A stretch of 64,000 nt of DNA from the NCBI RefSeq assembly GCF_000754095.2, contig NZ_JQSG02000002.1:248001-312000 (forward strand), in the 5' to 3' direction. The DNA is from Acidihalobacter prosperus (GTDB lineage Bacteria > Pseudomonadota > Gammaproteobacteria > DSM-5130 > Acidihalobacteraceae). A program made the position numbers and the translations under genes. The notes under the pieces were generated by a model. It saw only the letters and a list, made by a program, of their open reading frames with translations, did no database searches and had not been told where the DNA came from. Shown piece by piece: positions 1 to 11,978 of the stretch (positions are counted from its first letter, which is position 1; every line of letters begins with the position of its first letter).

Positions 1-2027
<2,027 letters not shown>

Positions 2028-2123
2028 TTACCAGCGGCGAGCGCGGCGCGGCAATCGACACCCGTCACCGCCCGGCCGCATGCGTTAGAATCCAGTCATC
2101 ATCGATCCGCGCCGGAGAGCCGC

Positions 2124-2636
2124 ATGAGCCAAGAAGACCCCAAACCGCACCTGAGCGAAGCCTACGCCCGCATGATCGAGCGCGCGCGCAGCACCGTGGA
2201 AAGCGCCGGCAAGCGGCTCGAACAGGCCGTGGACGAAGCCCGCGACATGGCGCACGAACTGGGAGAATTGACCCGCGACGAGGCCGACCTGCTGTCCGAG
2301 TACGTCAAGCGCGACCTGCGCGACCTCGGCGCCTATCTGGACCTTTCCGGCAGCGACCTGCGCGGCTGGTTCGTCATCGACAAGACCTTGATCGAGGCGC
2401 GCCTGTTCGAACTCATGGCCTCGGTCGCCGACAAGACCAGCCTCGCCCTGGCCGAATTCGCGCGCAACGTGCGCCAGCCCACGGTCTGGCGCACCGGCGA
2501 AATCACCGGCCCAGGCGTGCTCGCCTGCCTCGAATGCGGCAAGACCCTGCAGCTGGGCAAGGCCGGGCGGATTCCGCCCTGCCCGCACTGCCACGCCACC
2601 CGTTTCCGCCGCCAGCACGAATCGCCGGAAGCTTGA
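2124..2636 (+). CDS. Zinc ribbon-containing protein, YbeL/DUF1451 family
   Basis: 170 residues. The N-terminal two thirds is charged and helical (likely coiled coil, residues about 10-110). The C-terminus holds a zinc ribbon with two CxxC-type knuckles (CLECGKTLQLG and PPCPHCHATRF). The architecture and the position beside leuS match YbeL, a conserved protein of unknown function. The start ATG follows a GGAGAG ribosome-binding site. The upstream open frame antisense to leuS is a composition artefact and is not part of the gene. Function is unknown. Confidence 0.85.
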   Translation: MSQEDPKPHLSEAYARMIERARSTVESAGKRLEQAVDEARDMAHELGELTRDEADLLSEYVKRDLRDLGAYLDLSGSDLRGWFVIDKTLIEARLFELMASVADKTSLALAEFARNVRQPTVWRTGEITGPGVLACLECGKTLQLGKAGRIPPCPHCHATRFRRQHESPEA

Positions 2637-2646
2637 ACCGATACAC

Positions 2647-2680
2647 GCCGCCCGCGTGACCGCATCGTCATGCGGGCGGC
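2647..2680. terminator. Convergent intergenic hairpin, likely bidirectional terminator
   Basis: Between the ends of the ybeL-like gene and manC, which converge. A 9-bp perfect stem GCCGCCCGC/GCGGGCGGC extends by a further five pairs (one G-U) to leave a 6-nt loop. There is no clear U-tract on either side, so termination is inferred from position and stem strength. Confidence 0.5.
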
Positions 2681-2687
2681 GCCGCCC

Positions 2688-4103
2688 TCATCCTCGCCCG
2701 TAGCTGTCCTCGAAACGCACGATGTCGTCCTCGCCGAGATAGCTGCCCGACTGTACCTCGATCATTTCGAGTTCGATGCGCCCCGGATTTTCCAGCCGAT
2801 GGGTCACGCCCAGCGGGATGAACGTCGACTCGTTCTCGGCCAGCGTGAACACTTCGTCGCCGCGGGTCACGCGCGCGGTGCCGCGCACCACGATCCAATG
2901 CTCGGCGCGGTGGTGATGCATCTGCAGCGACAGCCGCTCGCCGGGCTTGACGGTGATGCGCTTGACCTGGAAGCGCTCGCCCAGACTGATACCTTCGTAG
3001 GCGCCCCATGGGCGCAGCACGCGGCGGTGGTTCACGCTTTCCTCGCGGCCGGCACCCTTGAGGCGGCCGACCACCGACTTGACCTCCTGCACGCGGTCGC
3101 GGGCGGACACCAGCACGGCATCGGCGGTCTCTGCCACCACCACATCGGAGAGGCCGAGTACCGCCACCAGCCGATGTTCGGCATGCACGTAGCTGTCGCG
3201 ACAGTCCAACGCGATCACATCGCCTTCCAGGCGGTTGCCGGTTTCGTCCTTGGCACCCACCTCCCACAAGGCCTGCCAGGAACCGACGTCGCTCCAGCCT
3301 GCATCGAGCGGCACCACCACGGCGTCATCGGTGGGCTCCATCACCGCGTAATCGATCGAATCGCTGGGGCTGGCGGCAAAGGCTTCCGCATCCAGGCGCA
3401 GGAAGTCGAGGTCCTCGCGCGCCAGCGCATGTGCGCGGCGCGCCGCTTCCAGAATCGCCGGCGCATGGGTCTCCAGCACCTGCAGATAGCGCTCGGCGGT
3501 GAACAGGAACATGCCGCTGTTCCACCAGTGGCGGCCGCCGGCGACATAGGCCTCGGCCACGTCCAGCGCCGGTTTCTCGACGAACCGCGCGACGCGGCGC
3601 GCCGGTCCCTCGCCGAGGACATCGCCCGCCTCGATGTAGCCATAGCCGGTTTCGGCGCGCGTGGGTACCACGCCGAAGGTCACCAGCGCGCCGTCGCGGG
3701 CGGCGGCGGTCGCCGCCGCCACCGCCGCGTGGAAGGCCTGGACGTCATTGATCAGGTGATCGGCCGGCAGCACCAGCATCAGGGCCTGCGGATCGGCGAC
3801 AGCGATGTCGAGCGCCGCCGCGGCGATCGCGGGCGCCGTATTGCGCCCGATCGGCTCCAGCAGGATGCGGCCATCGACGCCCAGCGCGCGCAGCTGCTCG
3901 GCCACCATGAAACGCTGTTCGTCGTTGCCGACCACGCAAGGCGCCGCCACACCCGGCAGGCCCGCCAGGCGACGCAAGGTGGTCTGGAACAGGCTCAGCT
4001 CGCCGACCAGCGGAATGAACTGCTTGGGATAGGCATGCCTGGACAGCGGCCACAGGCGGGTACCGGAGCCGCCCGACAGTATCACGGGTACAATCTGGGT
4101 CAT
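2688..4103 (-). CDS. manC: Mannose-1-phosphate guanylyltransferase / mannose-6-phosphate isomerase
   Basis: Bifunctional 471-residue enzyme making GDP-mannose from mannose-1-phosphate and isomerising fructose-6-P/mannose-6-P. The N-terminus carries the nucleotidyltransferase signature GGSGTRLWPLSR (residues about 10-21) and the FVEKP motif. The C-terminal cupin domain has the phosphomannose isomerase histidines (QMHHHRAEHWIVV). Length is typical of the AlgA/WbpW/CpsB type. Its ATG overlaps the lnt stop (ATGA), so it is translationally coupled to a lipoprotein-maturation operon and lies 27 kb from manB and 19 kb from gmd, which use its product. Confidence 0.96.
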   Translation of the reverse strand: MTQIVPVILSGGSGTRLWPLSRHAYPKQFIPLVGELSLFQTTLRRLAGLPGVAAPCVVGNDEQRFMVAEQLRALGVDGRILLEPIGRNTAPAIAAAALDIAVADPQALMLVLPADHLINDVQAFHAAVAAATAAARDGALVTFGVVPTRAETGYGYIEAGDVLGEGPARRVARFVEKPALDVAEAYVAGGRHWWNSGMFLFTAERYLQVLETHAPAILEAARRAHALAREDLDFLRLDAEAFAASPSDSIDYAVMEPTDDAVVVPLDAGWSDVGSWQALWEVGAKDETGNRLEGDVIALDCRDSYVHAEHRLVAVLGLSDVVVAETADAVLVSARDRVQEVKSVVGRLKGAGREESVNHRRVLRPWGAYEGISLGERFQVKRITVKPGERLSLQMHHHRAEHWIVVRGTARVTRGDEVFTLAENESTFIPLGVTHRLENPGRIELEMIEVQSGSYLGEDDIVRFEDSYGRG

Positions 4104-5632
4104 TTCGATTCCATCTTCCGCTGTTGATTTCGAGTCATGGCCAGGCCAAAGACCCAGCCGAAAAACAGTATCGCGAACACCGCGCCGACCACGGGGCCGT
4201 TGCCGATCCTTACATAAGGCGTGGCACCGCCCATCGGCCGGACCTCGGCGCTGATCACCTCGGTGCGTCCCATATCCGCCAGCGCGATCACCTCGCCCTT
4301 GGGGCCGACGATGCCGGAAATGCCGGTATTCGCGGCACGCAGCAGATAACGCCCGGTCTCCAGCGCGCGCATGCGCGCGATCTGCATGTGCTGGGCAGGC
4401 TCCAGCGAGCCGTCGAACCAGGCATCGTCGCTGACGTTCACCAAAAGGCTCGCCTGCGGCAATCCGCGGATCACGAGATCCCCGTAGGCATCCTCGTAAC
4501 AGATCGACACGTCCACCGTCTGGCCTGCGGCCTGCACCGTATAACCGCCCCGTCCTGCGCTCAATCCGGACATCGGCACGTTCATATCCCGGTATAGCCA
4601 GCCCAGCAGCCCCTTGAAGGGCATGTATTCGCCGAACGGCACCAGATGATGCTTGAAATAGAAGCCGGGCGCGCCGTCACCGACGCTCGCCACCGCATTG
4701 TAGATTTTCTGCCCTCGCCGCACGAACAACCCCACCATCAGCGTCGAGCCGTGGCTGGCGGCCTCGGCCGCCAACGGGTCGAGATAGCGGGCGGCCACCT
4801 CGCGGTACAACGCCGGTATCGCGCTCTCCGGCCAGACGATCAGGCGGCTGTCCCAGTGCGCGCGGGTCAGGTCGCGATAGCGCGCCAGCGTGCGCTCGAA
4901 TTCGCTCGGCACCCACTTGACCTGCTGCGGCACGTTGCCCTGCACCACGCTCACCCGCATCGGCGCGCCGGTCGGATGCGTCCAGTCGACCTGTCTGAGT
5001 GCGCCGGCACCGAACCAGAGCACACCGGCCGCCAGCAGCGCGGCAACACGCGGCGGCACGCGGCGGCCGGTCGCCGCCAGGGCCAGCAGGCCGGCGAGGA
5101 GCGCCACCAGCCAGCTGACGCCGTAATCGCCGAGCACGGGCGCCAGCCCGCCCGGCCCGCTCGCCACCTGGCTGTCGCCGAGCAGCAGCCACGGAAAGCC
5201 CGTGAACAAGGTACCGCGCAGCCATTCGAACGCGGTCCAAAGCGCCGGCCAGATCACGATCAGGCGCGCCGCGGCCGGCACGCAGCCGAAGCGCGAGGCC
5301 ACCCAGCCCATCAGCCCCGGATAGAGCGCCAGGACCAGCACGAACACGCCGGCCAGCGGCAGGGCCAGCGCCTGCATGTGCGCCCCGAACAGGGACAGGC
5401 CCGAGGTGATCCAGGAAACACCGAAACCGAAAAATCCGAGTCCGTACAGATACCCCCGCCAGGCCATGCGGCGAGGCGTGGCATGATGCCAGCTCACAAA
5501 CAGCATGGCCGGGCCGATCACAGCCAACGGCGCCACCGAGTAAGGCGCAAAGGCCACCACGGTCAACAGCCCGGCCAGCAGGGCGAGCAGATCGGCGAGC
5601 CGGGAACGCCCGCTCAGGTCGCTGAGTTTCAT
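4100..5632 (-). CDS. lnt: Apolipoprotein N-acyltransferase
   Basis: Inner-membrane enzyme adding the third acyl chain to lipoproteins. It has 510 residues: N-terminal membrane segments (about 1-210), then a nitrilase-fold domain. The catalytic triad context is visible: Glu in VWPESAIP, Lys in FKHHLVPFGEYMPF and Cys in SICYEDAYGD. A final membrane helix lies near the C-terminus. The order corC > lnt follows the usual gammaproteobacterial arrangement. The stop overlaps the manC start by ATGA. Confidence 0.96.
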   Translation of the reverse strand: MKLSDLSGRSRLADLLALLAGLLTVVAFAPYSVAPLAVIGPAMLFVSWHHATPRRMAWRGYLYGLGFFGFGVSWITSGLSLFGAHMQALALPLAGVFVLVLALYPGLMGWVASRFGCVPAAARLIVIWPALWTAFEWLRGTLFTGFPWLLLGDSQVASGPGGLAPVLGDYGVSWLVALLAGLLALAATGRRVPPRVAALLAAGVLWFGAGALRQVDWTHPTGAPMRVSVVQGNVPQQVKWVPSEFERTLARYRDLTRAHWDSRLIVWPESAIPALYREVAARYLDPLAAEAASHGSTLMVGLFVRRGQKIYNAVASVGDGAPGFYFKHHLVPFGEYMPFKGLLGWLYRDMNVPMSGLSAGRGGYTVQAAGQTVDVSICYEDAYGDLVIRGLPQASLLVNVSDDAWFDGSLEPAQHMQIARMRALETGRYLLRAANTGISGIVGPKGEVIALADMGRTEVISAEVRPMGGATPYVRIGNGPVVGAVFAILFFGWVFGLAMTRNQQRKMESK

Positions 5633-5638
5633 GCGCCG

Positions 5639-6502
5639 CTAGAATGCATCGCCGGATGCCGGCAGCGGCTGCACGCGCAGCTCCAGCAGGTACACCCGGC
5701 GATTGTCCGCACGCAGCACGCGGAAACGGAAACGGTCGAGATCGATCACCTCGCCGCGCTTGGGCACGCGCCCGACCCGGTTGATGATCAATCCGCCGAT
5801 GGTGTCGAACTCCTCGTCACTGTAGGCCGTACCGAAATGCTCATTGAAATCCTCGATCGTGGTCAGCGCCTTGACGGTGTAGTGTCCGTCGTCGTGGAGC
5901 AGAATCAGCCCCTCGCCCTCGACCTCGTCATGCTCGTCGCCAATGTCGCCGACGATCTGTTCGAGCACATCCTCGATGGTCACCAGGCCGGCAACGCCAC
6001 CATATTCGTTGACCACGATGGCCATATGATTACGCGTGTTGCGAAAATCCTTGAGCAACACGTTGAGGCGCTTGCTCTCCGGCACGAACACCGGCGAACG
6101 CAGCAGATCCTGGAGGTCGAATCGTTCATCCTCGCGACGGCAATGGCGCAGCAGGTCCTTGGCCAGAAGGATGCCGATCACCTCGTCGCGGCTGTCGCCG
6201 ATCACCGGATAGCGCGAGTGTCCGGAATCGAGCACGCTGGCGAGAATGCTTTCCAGGCCGTCGCCACGGCCGACCACCTCCATCTGCGCGCGCGGCACCA
6301 TGATATCGCGCGCCTGCATGTCGGCCACCTCGAACACGCCCTCGATCATGGCCAGGGCATCGACATCCAGCAATTCCCGGTCGTGCGCGTCGCGCAACAG
6401 TTCGACCAGTTGTTCACGGTCCTGCGGTTCGCCCAACAGGGCGCGGCTCATGCGCTCCAGCCAGCCAGGCTGGCCGGAGCGCCTACTGGGTCGGTCTTCC
6501 AT
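5639..6502 (-). CDS. corC: CorC/HlyC-family protein with paired CBS domains
   Basis: 287 residues, the YbeX/CorC cytosolic type without the DUF21 membrane domain. The CBS pair starts at the DIMVPRAQMEVV motif (residue about 65) and runs through NHMAIVVNEYGGVAGLVTIEDVLEQIVG. The C-terminal CorC_HlyC domain (FDTIGGLIINRVGRVPKRGE) closes the protein. The family is linked to magnesium/cobalt resistance and membrane stress. It lies immediately upstream of lnt (6-nt gap), conserved synteny with E. coli ybeX-lnt. Confidence 0.93.
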   Translation of the reverse strand: MEDRPSRRSGQPGWLERMSRALLGEPQDREQLVELLRDAHDRELLDVDALAMIEGVFEVADMQARDIMVPRAQMEVVGRGDGLESILASVLDSGHSRYPVIGDSRDEVIGILLAKDLLRHCRREDERFDLQDLLRSPVFVPESKRLNVLLKDFRNTRNHMAIVVNEYGGVAGLVTIEDVLEQIVGDIGDEHDEVEGEGLILLHDDGHYTVKALTTIEDFNEHFGTAYSDEEFDTIGGLIINRVGRVPKRGEVIDLDRFRFRVLRADNRRVYLLELRVQPLPASGDAF

Positions 6503-6585
6503 TAATACATGCGTCTCGCGTGAGATGCGGCAGCCGCCGCGATGCCGGGGTGCGGTCCGATGGGGATGTCGCCCCGCCCGCCCGC

Positions 6586-7056
6586 TTATTCGTATGGATT
6601 GTCATAGCCTAACCGTCGCAGAATTTCGATTTCAAGCGCCTCCATGCGCGCAGCATCCGCATCCGTCTCGTGATCGTATCCCTGCAGATGCAGCAGGCCG
6701 TGCACCACCATATGCGCATGGTGCGCGTCAAGCGGCTTGCCCTGCTCCCGCGCTTCGGCCTCGATCACCGGCACGCAGATCACCAGATCCCCGAGATGCG
6801 GGTCGTCCACGCCGGGCGGCAGCTCGAAGGGGAACGACAGCACGTTGGTCGGCTTGTCGCGTCCGCGGTACTCGCTGTTGAGCGCGCGCGACTCGTCGGC
6901 ATCGACATACCGCAGCAGCAGCGCCCGTCCCGGCGTCCGCATCGCCGCCTCGACCCAGACGCGCAGTTGCTCGTCCGGCGGACTCGGCAACGTGCTGGCG
7001 CGCTGCACCTCGATCTCGACCGCCGGCGTCGCCTCAGCCCTGTTCGAATCCGGCAT
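6586..7056 (-). CDS. ybeY: rRNA maturation endoribonuclease YbeY
   Basis: 156 residues with the UPF0054 zinc signature [11 protein letters not shown] near the C-terminus and the conserved [14 protein letters not shown] segment. It acts in 16S rRNA 3' maturation and 70S quality control. I use the ATG at 7056 (MPDSNRAE) because longer starts would overlap deep into phoH; this start still overlaps phoH by 23 nt, as is usual for coupled phoH-ybeY pairs. Confidence 0.93.
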   Translation of the reverse strand: MPDSNRAEATPAVEIEVQRASTLPSPPDEQLRVWVEAAMRTPGRALLLRYVDADESRALNSEYRGRDKPTNVLSFPFELPPGVDDPHLGDLVICVPVIEAEAREQGKPLDAHHAHMVVHGLLHLQGYDHETDADAARMEALEIEILRRLGYDNPYE

Positions 7057-8011
7057 AGGCCCGTACGATGCGCTGTACCAGCGGATGGCGCACCACATCG
7101 CTGGCATTGAAAAAAGTGAAGCTCACGCCCTCGACCGCCTTGAGCACCTCGATCGCCTGGCGCAGGCCCGATGGCGTGTTGCGCGGCAGGTCGACCTGGG
7201 TCACGTCGCCGGTCACCACCGCGGTGGTGCCGAAGCCGATGCGAGTGAGGAACATCTTCATTTGTTCGATGGTGGTGTTCTGCGCCTCGTCGAGAATCAC
7301 GAAGGCGTCGTTGAGCGTACGCCCGCGCATGAACGCGAGCGGCGCGATTTCGATCACGTTGCGCTCGAGCAGCTTGACCACCCGATCCGGCCCCAGCATT
7401 TCGTACAGGGCGTCGTAGATCGGCCGCAGATAGGGGTCGACCTTCTGACTCAGATCGCCGGGCAGGAAACCCAGCCGCTCGCCGGCTTCCACCGCCGGAC
7501 GCACCAGCACCAGCCGGCGCACGGCATCGCGTTCGAGGGCGTCCACCGCACTGGCCACGGCGAGATAGGTCTTGCCGGTGCCGGCCGGGCCGATGCCGAA
7601 GGTCAGGTCATTGGTCTGGATCTGGTGCAGATAGCGCGCCTGGCGCGGACCGCGCGCGCGGATCATGCCCCGCCGCGTACGCAGCTCGACGGGCTGGATA
7701 TCCGTCGTCTCCTCGGGCGGCAAGGCCTCCGCACCGCATTCCTGCAGGCTCAGATGCACCATCGCGGGGCTGATTTCCTCGTCGCCGGCACTCTCGTAAA
7801 GCCCCTGCAACACGCGTGCCGCAACCTCCAGCGCCGCACGCTCCTGGCCGATCAGCGAGAAATGGCCGCCGCGGTTGTTGATCTCGATCCCGAGCCGGCG
7901 CTCGATCAGGCGCAGGTGCTCGTCGAACTGCCCGCACAGATTGGCCAGCCGGGAGGTGCTGGCGGGTTCGAGCGTCAGATTGAGAGTGGAAGGATGGGCG
8001 ACCGCCGTCAT
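7034..8011 (-). CDS. phoH: PhoH-like ATPase (YbeZ)
   Basis: 325-residue P-loop NTPase, a probable RNA helicase-like partner of YbeY. Walker A is [11 protein letters not shown] and Walker B is [11 protein letters not shown], followed by [22 protein letters not shown]. An N-terminal KH-like segment ([13 protein letters not shown]) precedes the ATPase core. The ATG at 8011 (MTAVAHPS) leaves a 37-nt gap after miaB. Confidence 0.94.
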   Translation of the reverse strand: MTAVAHPSTLNLTLEPASTSRLANLCGQFDEHLRLIERRLGIEINNRGGHFSLIGQERAALEVAARVLQGLYESAGDEEISPAMVHLSLQECGAEALPPEETTDIQPVELRTRRGMIRARGPRQARYLHQIQTNDLTFGIGPAGTGKTYLAVASAVDALERDAVRRLVLVRPAVEAGERLGFLPGDLSQKVDPYLRPIYDALYEMLGPDRVVKLLERNVIEIAPLAFMRGRTLNDAFVILDEAQNTTIEQMKMFLTRIGFGTTAVVTGDVTQVDLPRNTPSGLRQAIEVLKAVEGVSFTFFNASDVVRHPLVQRIVRAYAGFEQG

Positions 8012-8048
8012 CGCGGCCGTTCCGGCCGGTGACGTGCGCGCGGCGCGC

Positions 8049-9404
8049 TCATGCGCCGACCGCCTGCGCGGACGGCGCATGAGCCGCCAGCTCGCCGCGC
8101 AGCGAATTGCTCAGCGCCTCGGTCACGCGCACCTCGACGAAGTCGCCGATCAGGGCCACGTCGCCCCGGAAGTTGATCACCCGGTTGTTTTCGGTGCGCG
8201 CGGCCAGCCAGCGCGGATCCTTCCGCGACGGCCCGGTCACCAGCGCCTTCTGGGTCGTGCCCACCATGGCCTCGCTGATCGCCGCCGCCATTTCGTTGAT
8301 GCGCGCCTGCAGCCGCGCCAGCCGGGCCTTCTTCACCGCCAGCGGCACGTCGTCGGGATAGGCCGCGGCCGGCGTGCCGGGGCGTGCACTGTAGATGAAG
8401 CTGAAGGATTGGTCGAAGCCGACATCCTCGATCAGCTGCATCATCGCCTCGAAATCCGCCTCCGTTTCGCCGGGAAAGCCGACGATGAAATCCGAGGACA
8501 GGCACAGATCCGGGCGGATGGCACGCAACCGACGGATCTTGGCTTTGTATTCGAGGGCGGTATGGCCGCGCTTCATGGCGGCCAGGATGCGATCGGAACC
8601 GTGCTGCACCGGCAAATGCAGGTGGCTGACCAGCTGCGGCACGTCGGCGTAGACCTGGATCAGCGAGTCGCTGAATTCGACCGGGTGCGAAGTGGTGTAG
8701 CGGATACGGTCGATGCCCTCGATGGCGGCGACATAGCGGATCAGCAGCGCCAGATCGGCGATCTCGCCATCCACCATCGGGCCGCGGTAGGCGTTCACGT
8801 TCTGCCCCAAAAGGTTGACCTCGCGCACGCCCTGCGCGGCCAGCATCGCGACCTCGGCGATCACGTCGTCGAAGGGACGGCTCACCTCCTCGCCGCGCGT
8901 ATAGGGGACCACGCAGTAGGTGCAGTACTTGCTGCAGCCCTCCATGATCGAAACGAAGGCGGTCGGCCCCTCTGCGCGCGGTTCCGGCAGGTGATCGAAC
9001 TTCTCGATCTCGGGAAAGGAAATATCCACCACCGGCGCGCGCGCGCGGCGCACCTCGGCCACCATCTCGGGCAGGCGATGCAGGGTTTGCGGACCGAACA
9101 CGATGTCCACGAACGGCGCGCGCTGGCGCAGCGCCTCGCCTTCCTGGGAAGCGACGCAGCCGCCGACGCCAATGATCAGGTCGGGCCGCTGCTGCTTGAG
9201 CTCTCGCCACCGCCCAAGCAGGGAAAAGACCTTTTCCTGCGCCTTTTCGCGAATCGAGCAGGTATTCATCAGCAGGATGTCGGCCTCATCGGGCGTGGCG
9301 GCCAACTGCGCGCCCCGGGCCTCGCGCAGCACGTCCAGCATCTTGCCGGAATCGTACTCGTTCATCTGACAGCCCTGAGTCTGGACGTAAACCTTTTCGT
9401 GCAT
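8049..9404 (-). CDS. miaB: tRNA-2-methylthio-N6-dimethylallyladenosine synthase
   Basis: 451-residue radical-SAM methylthiotransferase modifying A37 of tRNAs. The N-terminal UPF0004 domain supplies three cysteines ([33 protein letters not shown]). The radical SAM cluster is [19 protein letters not shown]-terminal TRAM domain follows (about 375-440). It heads the miaB-phoH-ybeY-corC-lnt-manC unit. The gene upstream diverges, so the operon promoter should lie in 9405-9531. Confidence 0.97.
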   Translation of the reverse strand: MHEKVYVQTQGCQMNEYDSGKMLDVLREARGAQLAATPDEADILLMNTCSIREKAQEKVFSLLGRWRELKQQRPDLIIGVGGCVASQEGEALRQRAPFVDIVFGPQTLHRLPEMVAEVRRARAPVVDISFPEIEKFDHLPEPRAEGPTAFVSIMEGCSKYCTYCVVPYTRGEEVSRPFDDVIAEVAMLAAQGVREVNLLGQNVNAYRGPMVDGEIADLALLIRYVAAIEGIDRIRYTTSHPVEFSDSLIQVYADVPQLVSHLHLPVQHGSDRILAAMKRGHTALEYKAKIRRLRAIRPDLCLSSDFIVGFPGETEADFEAMMQLIEDVGFDQSFSFIYSARPGTPAAAYPDDVPLAVKKARLARLQARINEMAAAISEAMVGTTQKALVTGPSRKDPRWLAARTENNRVINFRGDVALIGDFVEVRVTEALSNSLRGELAAHAPSAQAVGA

Positions 9405-9531
9405 GGGGCGACAACCGCTGGATCAATCGATCAAAGCCGCATTCTACCAGAACTTGACGCCACATCGCGCTTGCCACGACGCTGTCGCGGCACTAGATTG
9501 CCCACAGGCACACCAAGGAAATTGTCACGCC

Positions 9532-10521
9532 ATGACGGCCCCCGACAAACCCGCGCACGCCGACGGCGGCACCCACGTGCCCTCGCCCGCCGATCCGCTG
9601 CACCGGCACGAACCCCTGCCCTGGCATCATCCCAAACCTCCCGAAGAGGACCCGGACGCGCCTGAGCGCATCCGCCGCATCCTGGCCAGCCCCAGCTACC
9701 GCGAGGCCATCGAGGATGGCGATTTCCTGCGCGCCGACCACACCCGCGGCGCACGCCTGCAGCTCGATTACCTCAAGCCGGAGCTGGCGCTGCGCGAGCA
9801 CGGCATCGAACACACCGTCGTCGCCTTCGGCAGCACCCGCTTGGTCGAACCCTCCGCCGCGCAGGCGCATGTCGACGCGTTGCGCGCGCAAACGGCGGCG
9901 CAGCCGGACAACGACGGCCTGCGACGCCAGCTGGCCACAGCCAAACGCATCCTGCAAAAAAGCGCCTATTACGACGTCGCCCGCGAGTTCGGCGCCATCG
10001 CCAGCCGAGCTGGCCGCCATGCCCGCGGTGGGCAGCTGGTGGTAATGACCGGCGGCGGCCCCGGCATCATGGAAGCGGCCAATCGCGGCGCCCACGACAC
10101 CGGCACCGAATCCGTGGGCCTGAACATCCGCCTGCCCCACGAGCAGTATCCCAACCCCTACATCACGCCCGAACTGTGCTTCCGCTTCCACTATTTCGCG
10201 ATGCGCAAGCTGCACTTCCTGCTGCGTGCCCGTGCGCTGGTCGCGTTTCCCGGCGGCTATGGCACGCTCGACGAGCTGTTCGGCACCCTGACCCTGGTGC
10301 AGACGCGCAGCATCGCGCCGGTGCCGGTGGTACTGGTCGGCGAGGCCTACTGGCGGCGGGCAGTGGACTTCGCCTATCTCGCCGACGAAGGGGTGATCGA
10401 TCACGAGGACCTGTCGCTGTTCTGGTATGCGGAGACCGCACAGGACATCTGGGACGGCATCCTGGCCTGGTACGAAGCGGCCGGCAAACCGCTGCTCGAG
10501 CCGGACGGCACCGACGACTGA
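9532..10521 (+). CDS. LOG-family protein (nucleotide phosphoribohydrolase-like)
   Basis: 329 residues with the Rossmann-type LOG/TIGR00730 core. The two family signatures are present: GGGPGIMEAANRGAHD and FPGGYGTLDELFGTLTL. Members cleave nucleoside 5'-monophosphates at the glycosidic bond; older annotations call them lysine decarboxylases. An N-terminal extension of about 130 residues, including a long helical part, precedes the core, as in the larger proteobacterial members. The start is the ATG after AAGGA at 9515. Substrate cannot be told from sequence. Confidence 0.85.
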   Translation: MTAPDKPAHADGGTHVPSPADPLHRHEPLPWHHPKPPEEDPDAPERIRRILASPSYREAIEDGDFLRADHTRGARLQLDYLKPELALREHGIEHTVVAFGSTRLVEPSAAQAHVDALRAQTAAQPDNDGLRRQLATAKRILQKSAYYDVAREFGAIASRAGRHARGGQLVVMTGGGPGIMEAANRGAHDTGTESVGLNIRLPHEQYPNPYITPELCFRFHYFAMRKLHFLLRARALVAFPGGYGTLDELFGTLTLVQTRSIAPVPVVLVGEAYWRRAVDFAYLADEGVIDHEDLSLFWYAETAQDIWDGILAWYEAAGKPLLEPDGTDD

Positions 10522-10543
10522 CCCCAACTGCGGAGACCCGCCC

Positions 10544-11944
10544 ATGCAGATCACCTTTCACGGCGCCGCACAGGGCGTGACCGGCTCCTGCCACCTGGTC
10601 GAATGCAACGACAAGCGGATATTGATCGACTGCGGTCTTTACCAGGGCAATCGCGAACTGGAGGAGGAAAACGCCGGCGATTTCAGCTTCGATCCCGCCG
10701 CGATCGACTACCTGCTGCTGACCCACGCCCATCTCGATCACTGCGGACGGATTCCGCTACTGACCCGGCGCGGTTTCCGCGGCGAGATCATCGCCACGGG
10801 CGCCACCCGGGAACTGGCGCGGCTGGTCATGCTCGATGCCGCCCACCTGAACGAGGAAGACGCCGAACGGCGTTCGCGGCGCGCGGCGCGGCACGGGCAC
10901 GGCCATGCCCAGGGCGATGCCCATCCGCTTTACACCGAGCTGGACGCCCTCGCTGCCATCGACAATTTCGGACGCACGGCCGCCTACGCACAGCCTTTGG
11001 ATCTGGCCGAGGGCATTCGCGTCTCCTTCCACGATGCGGGGCACATCCTCGGTTCGGCCAGCGTGCTGCTGGAAATCACCGAAAACGGGCACGGCCGGCG
11101 CGTGCTGTTTTCAGGCGACCTCGGTAACAGCGGCCGCCCCATCCTGCGCGACCCGCAGCCGCCGGGCGATTGCGACGTGGTCGTCATGGAAACCACCTAC
11201 GGCGACCGACTGCACAAGGCGCTGCAACCTTCGGTGGAAGAACTCTACACGGCGATCGACGACACCTTCCGACGCGGCGGCAATGTCATCATTCCCACTT
11301 TCGCCCTGGAACGTGCGCAGGAGATCCTGTACTACCTGCGCGAGGGCGTCGAATCCGGCCGCCTGCCCGCCTCGCTGCCGATTTTTCTGGACTCGCCGAT
11401 GGCGATCTCCGCCACCGAGATCTTCCGGCGCCACCCCGAGTGTTACGACGAGGACGCGCTCGCACTGCTCGCCGACGGCAAGGATCCGTTCGCAGTACCC
11501 AATCTGCGCTTCACGCGAGAAGCCGCGCAATCGATGGCGCTGAACCAAATCCATGGCGGCGCCGTGATCATGGCCGGGTCCGGCATGTGCACCGGCGGAC
11601 GCGTGCGCCACCACCTGCGCCATCATCTCTGGCGCACCGACAGCAGCGTGGTTTTCGTGGGCTACGCCGCGCACGGCACCCCGGCGCGACGCATCATCGA
11701 CGGTGCGGACAGTCTGCGGCTGTTCGGCGAGGACATTCCGATCCGGGCCCGCATCCACACCATCGGCGGCTTCTCGGCGCACGCGGACCAGGCCGAACTG
11801 CTGGCCTGGCATGCCCGCACCGGCTCGCCCGAACGGACCTTCCTGGTCCATGGCGAACCCGAAGCGATGGCCACCTTCGCCGACAAGCTGCCGCCCTCGA
11901 CCCGCGTGCAGCAACCCCGGCTGCACGCGGGTTTCGAGCTGTGA
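10544..11944 (+). CDS. MBL-fold RNA-processing exonuclease, beta-CASP family
   Basis: 466 residues resembling CPSF73/RNase J-type bacterial enzymes. The metal site HAHLDH lies near residue 63. The beta-CASP and C-terminal motifs are present: SGDLGNSGRPILR, METTYGDR, AGSGMCTGGRVRHHL, GYAAHGTPARRI and GGFSAHADQAELL. It begins 22 nt after the LOG gene on the same strand and is probably co-transcribed. Likely a cytoplasmic RNA nuclease; its substrates are unknown. Confidence 0.9.
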   Translation: MQITFHGAAQGVTGSCHLVECNDKRILIDCGLYQGNRELEEENAGDFSFDPAAIDYLLLTHAHLDHCGRIPLLTRRGFRGEIIATGATRELARLVMLDAAHLNEEDAERRSRRAARHGHGHAQGDAHPLYTELDALAAIDNFGRTAAYAQPLDLAEGIRVSFHDAGHILGSASVLLEITENGHGRRVLFSGDLGNSGRPILRDPQPPGDCDVVVMETTYGDRLHKALQPSVEELYTAIDDTFRRGGNVIIPTFALERAQEILYYLREGVESGRLPASLPIFLDSPMAISATEIFRRHPECYDEDALALLADGKDPFAVPNLRFTREAAQSMALNQIHGGAVIMAGSGMCTGGRVRHHLRHHLWRTDSSVVFVGYAAHGTPARRIIDGADSLRLFGEDIPIRARIHTIGGFSAHADQAELLAWHARTGSPERTFLVHGEPEAMATFADKLPPSTRVQQPRLHAGFEL

Positions 11945-11978
11945 AGGATTTCGGCGCAGACACGGCATCAGACCGCCA

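Noticed and set aside
4646-6505. 619-codon plus-strand frame across lnt and corC
   Set aside because: It is Gln/His/Arg-rich antisense translation of two well-supported genes, with no recognisable domain.
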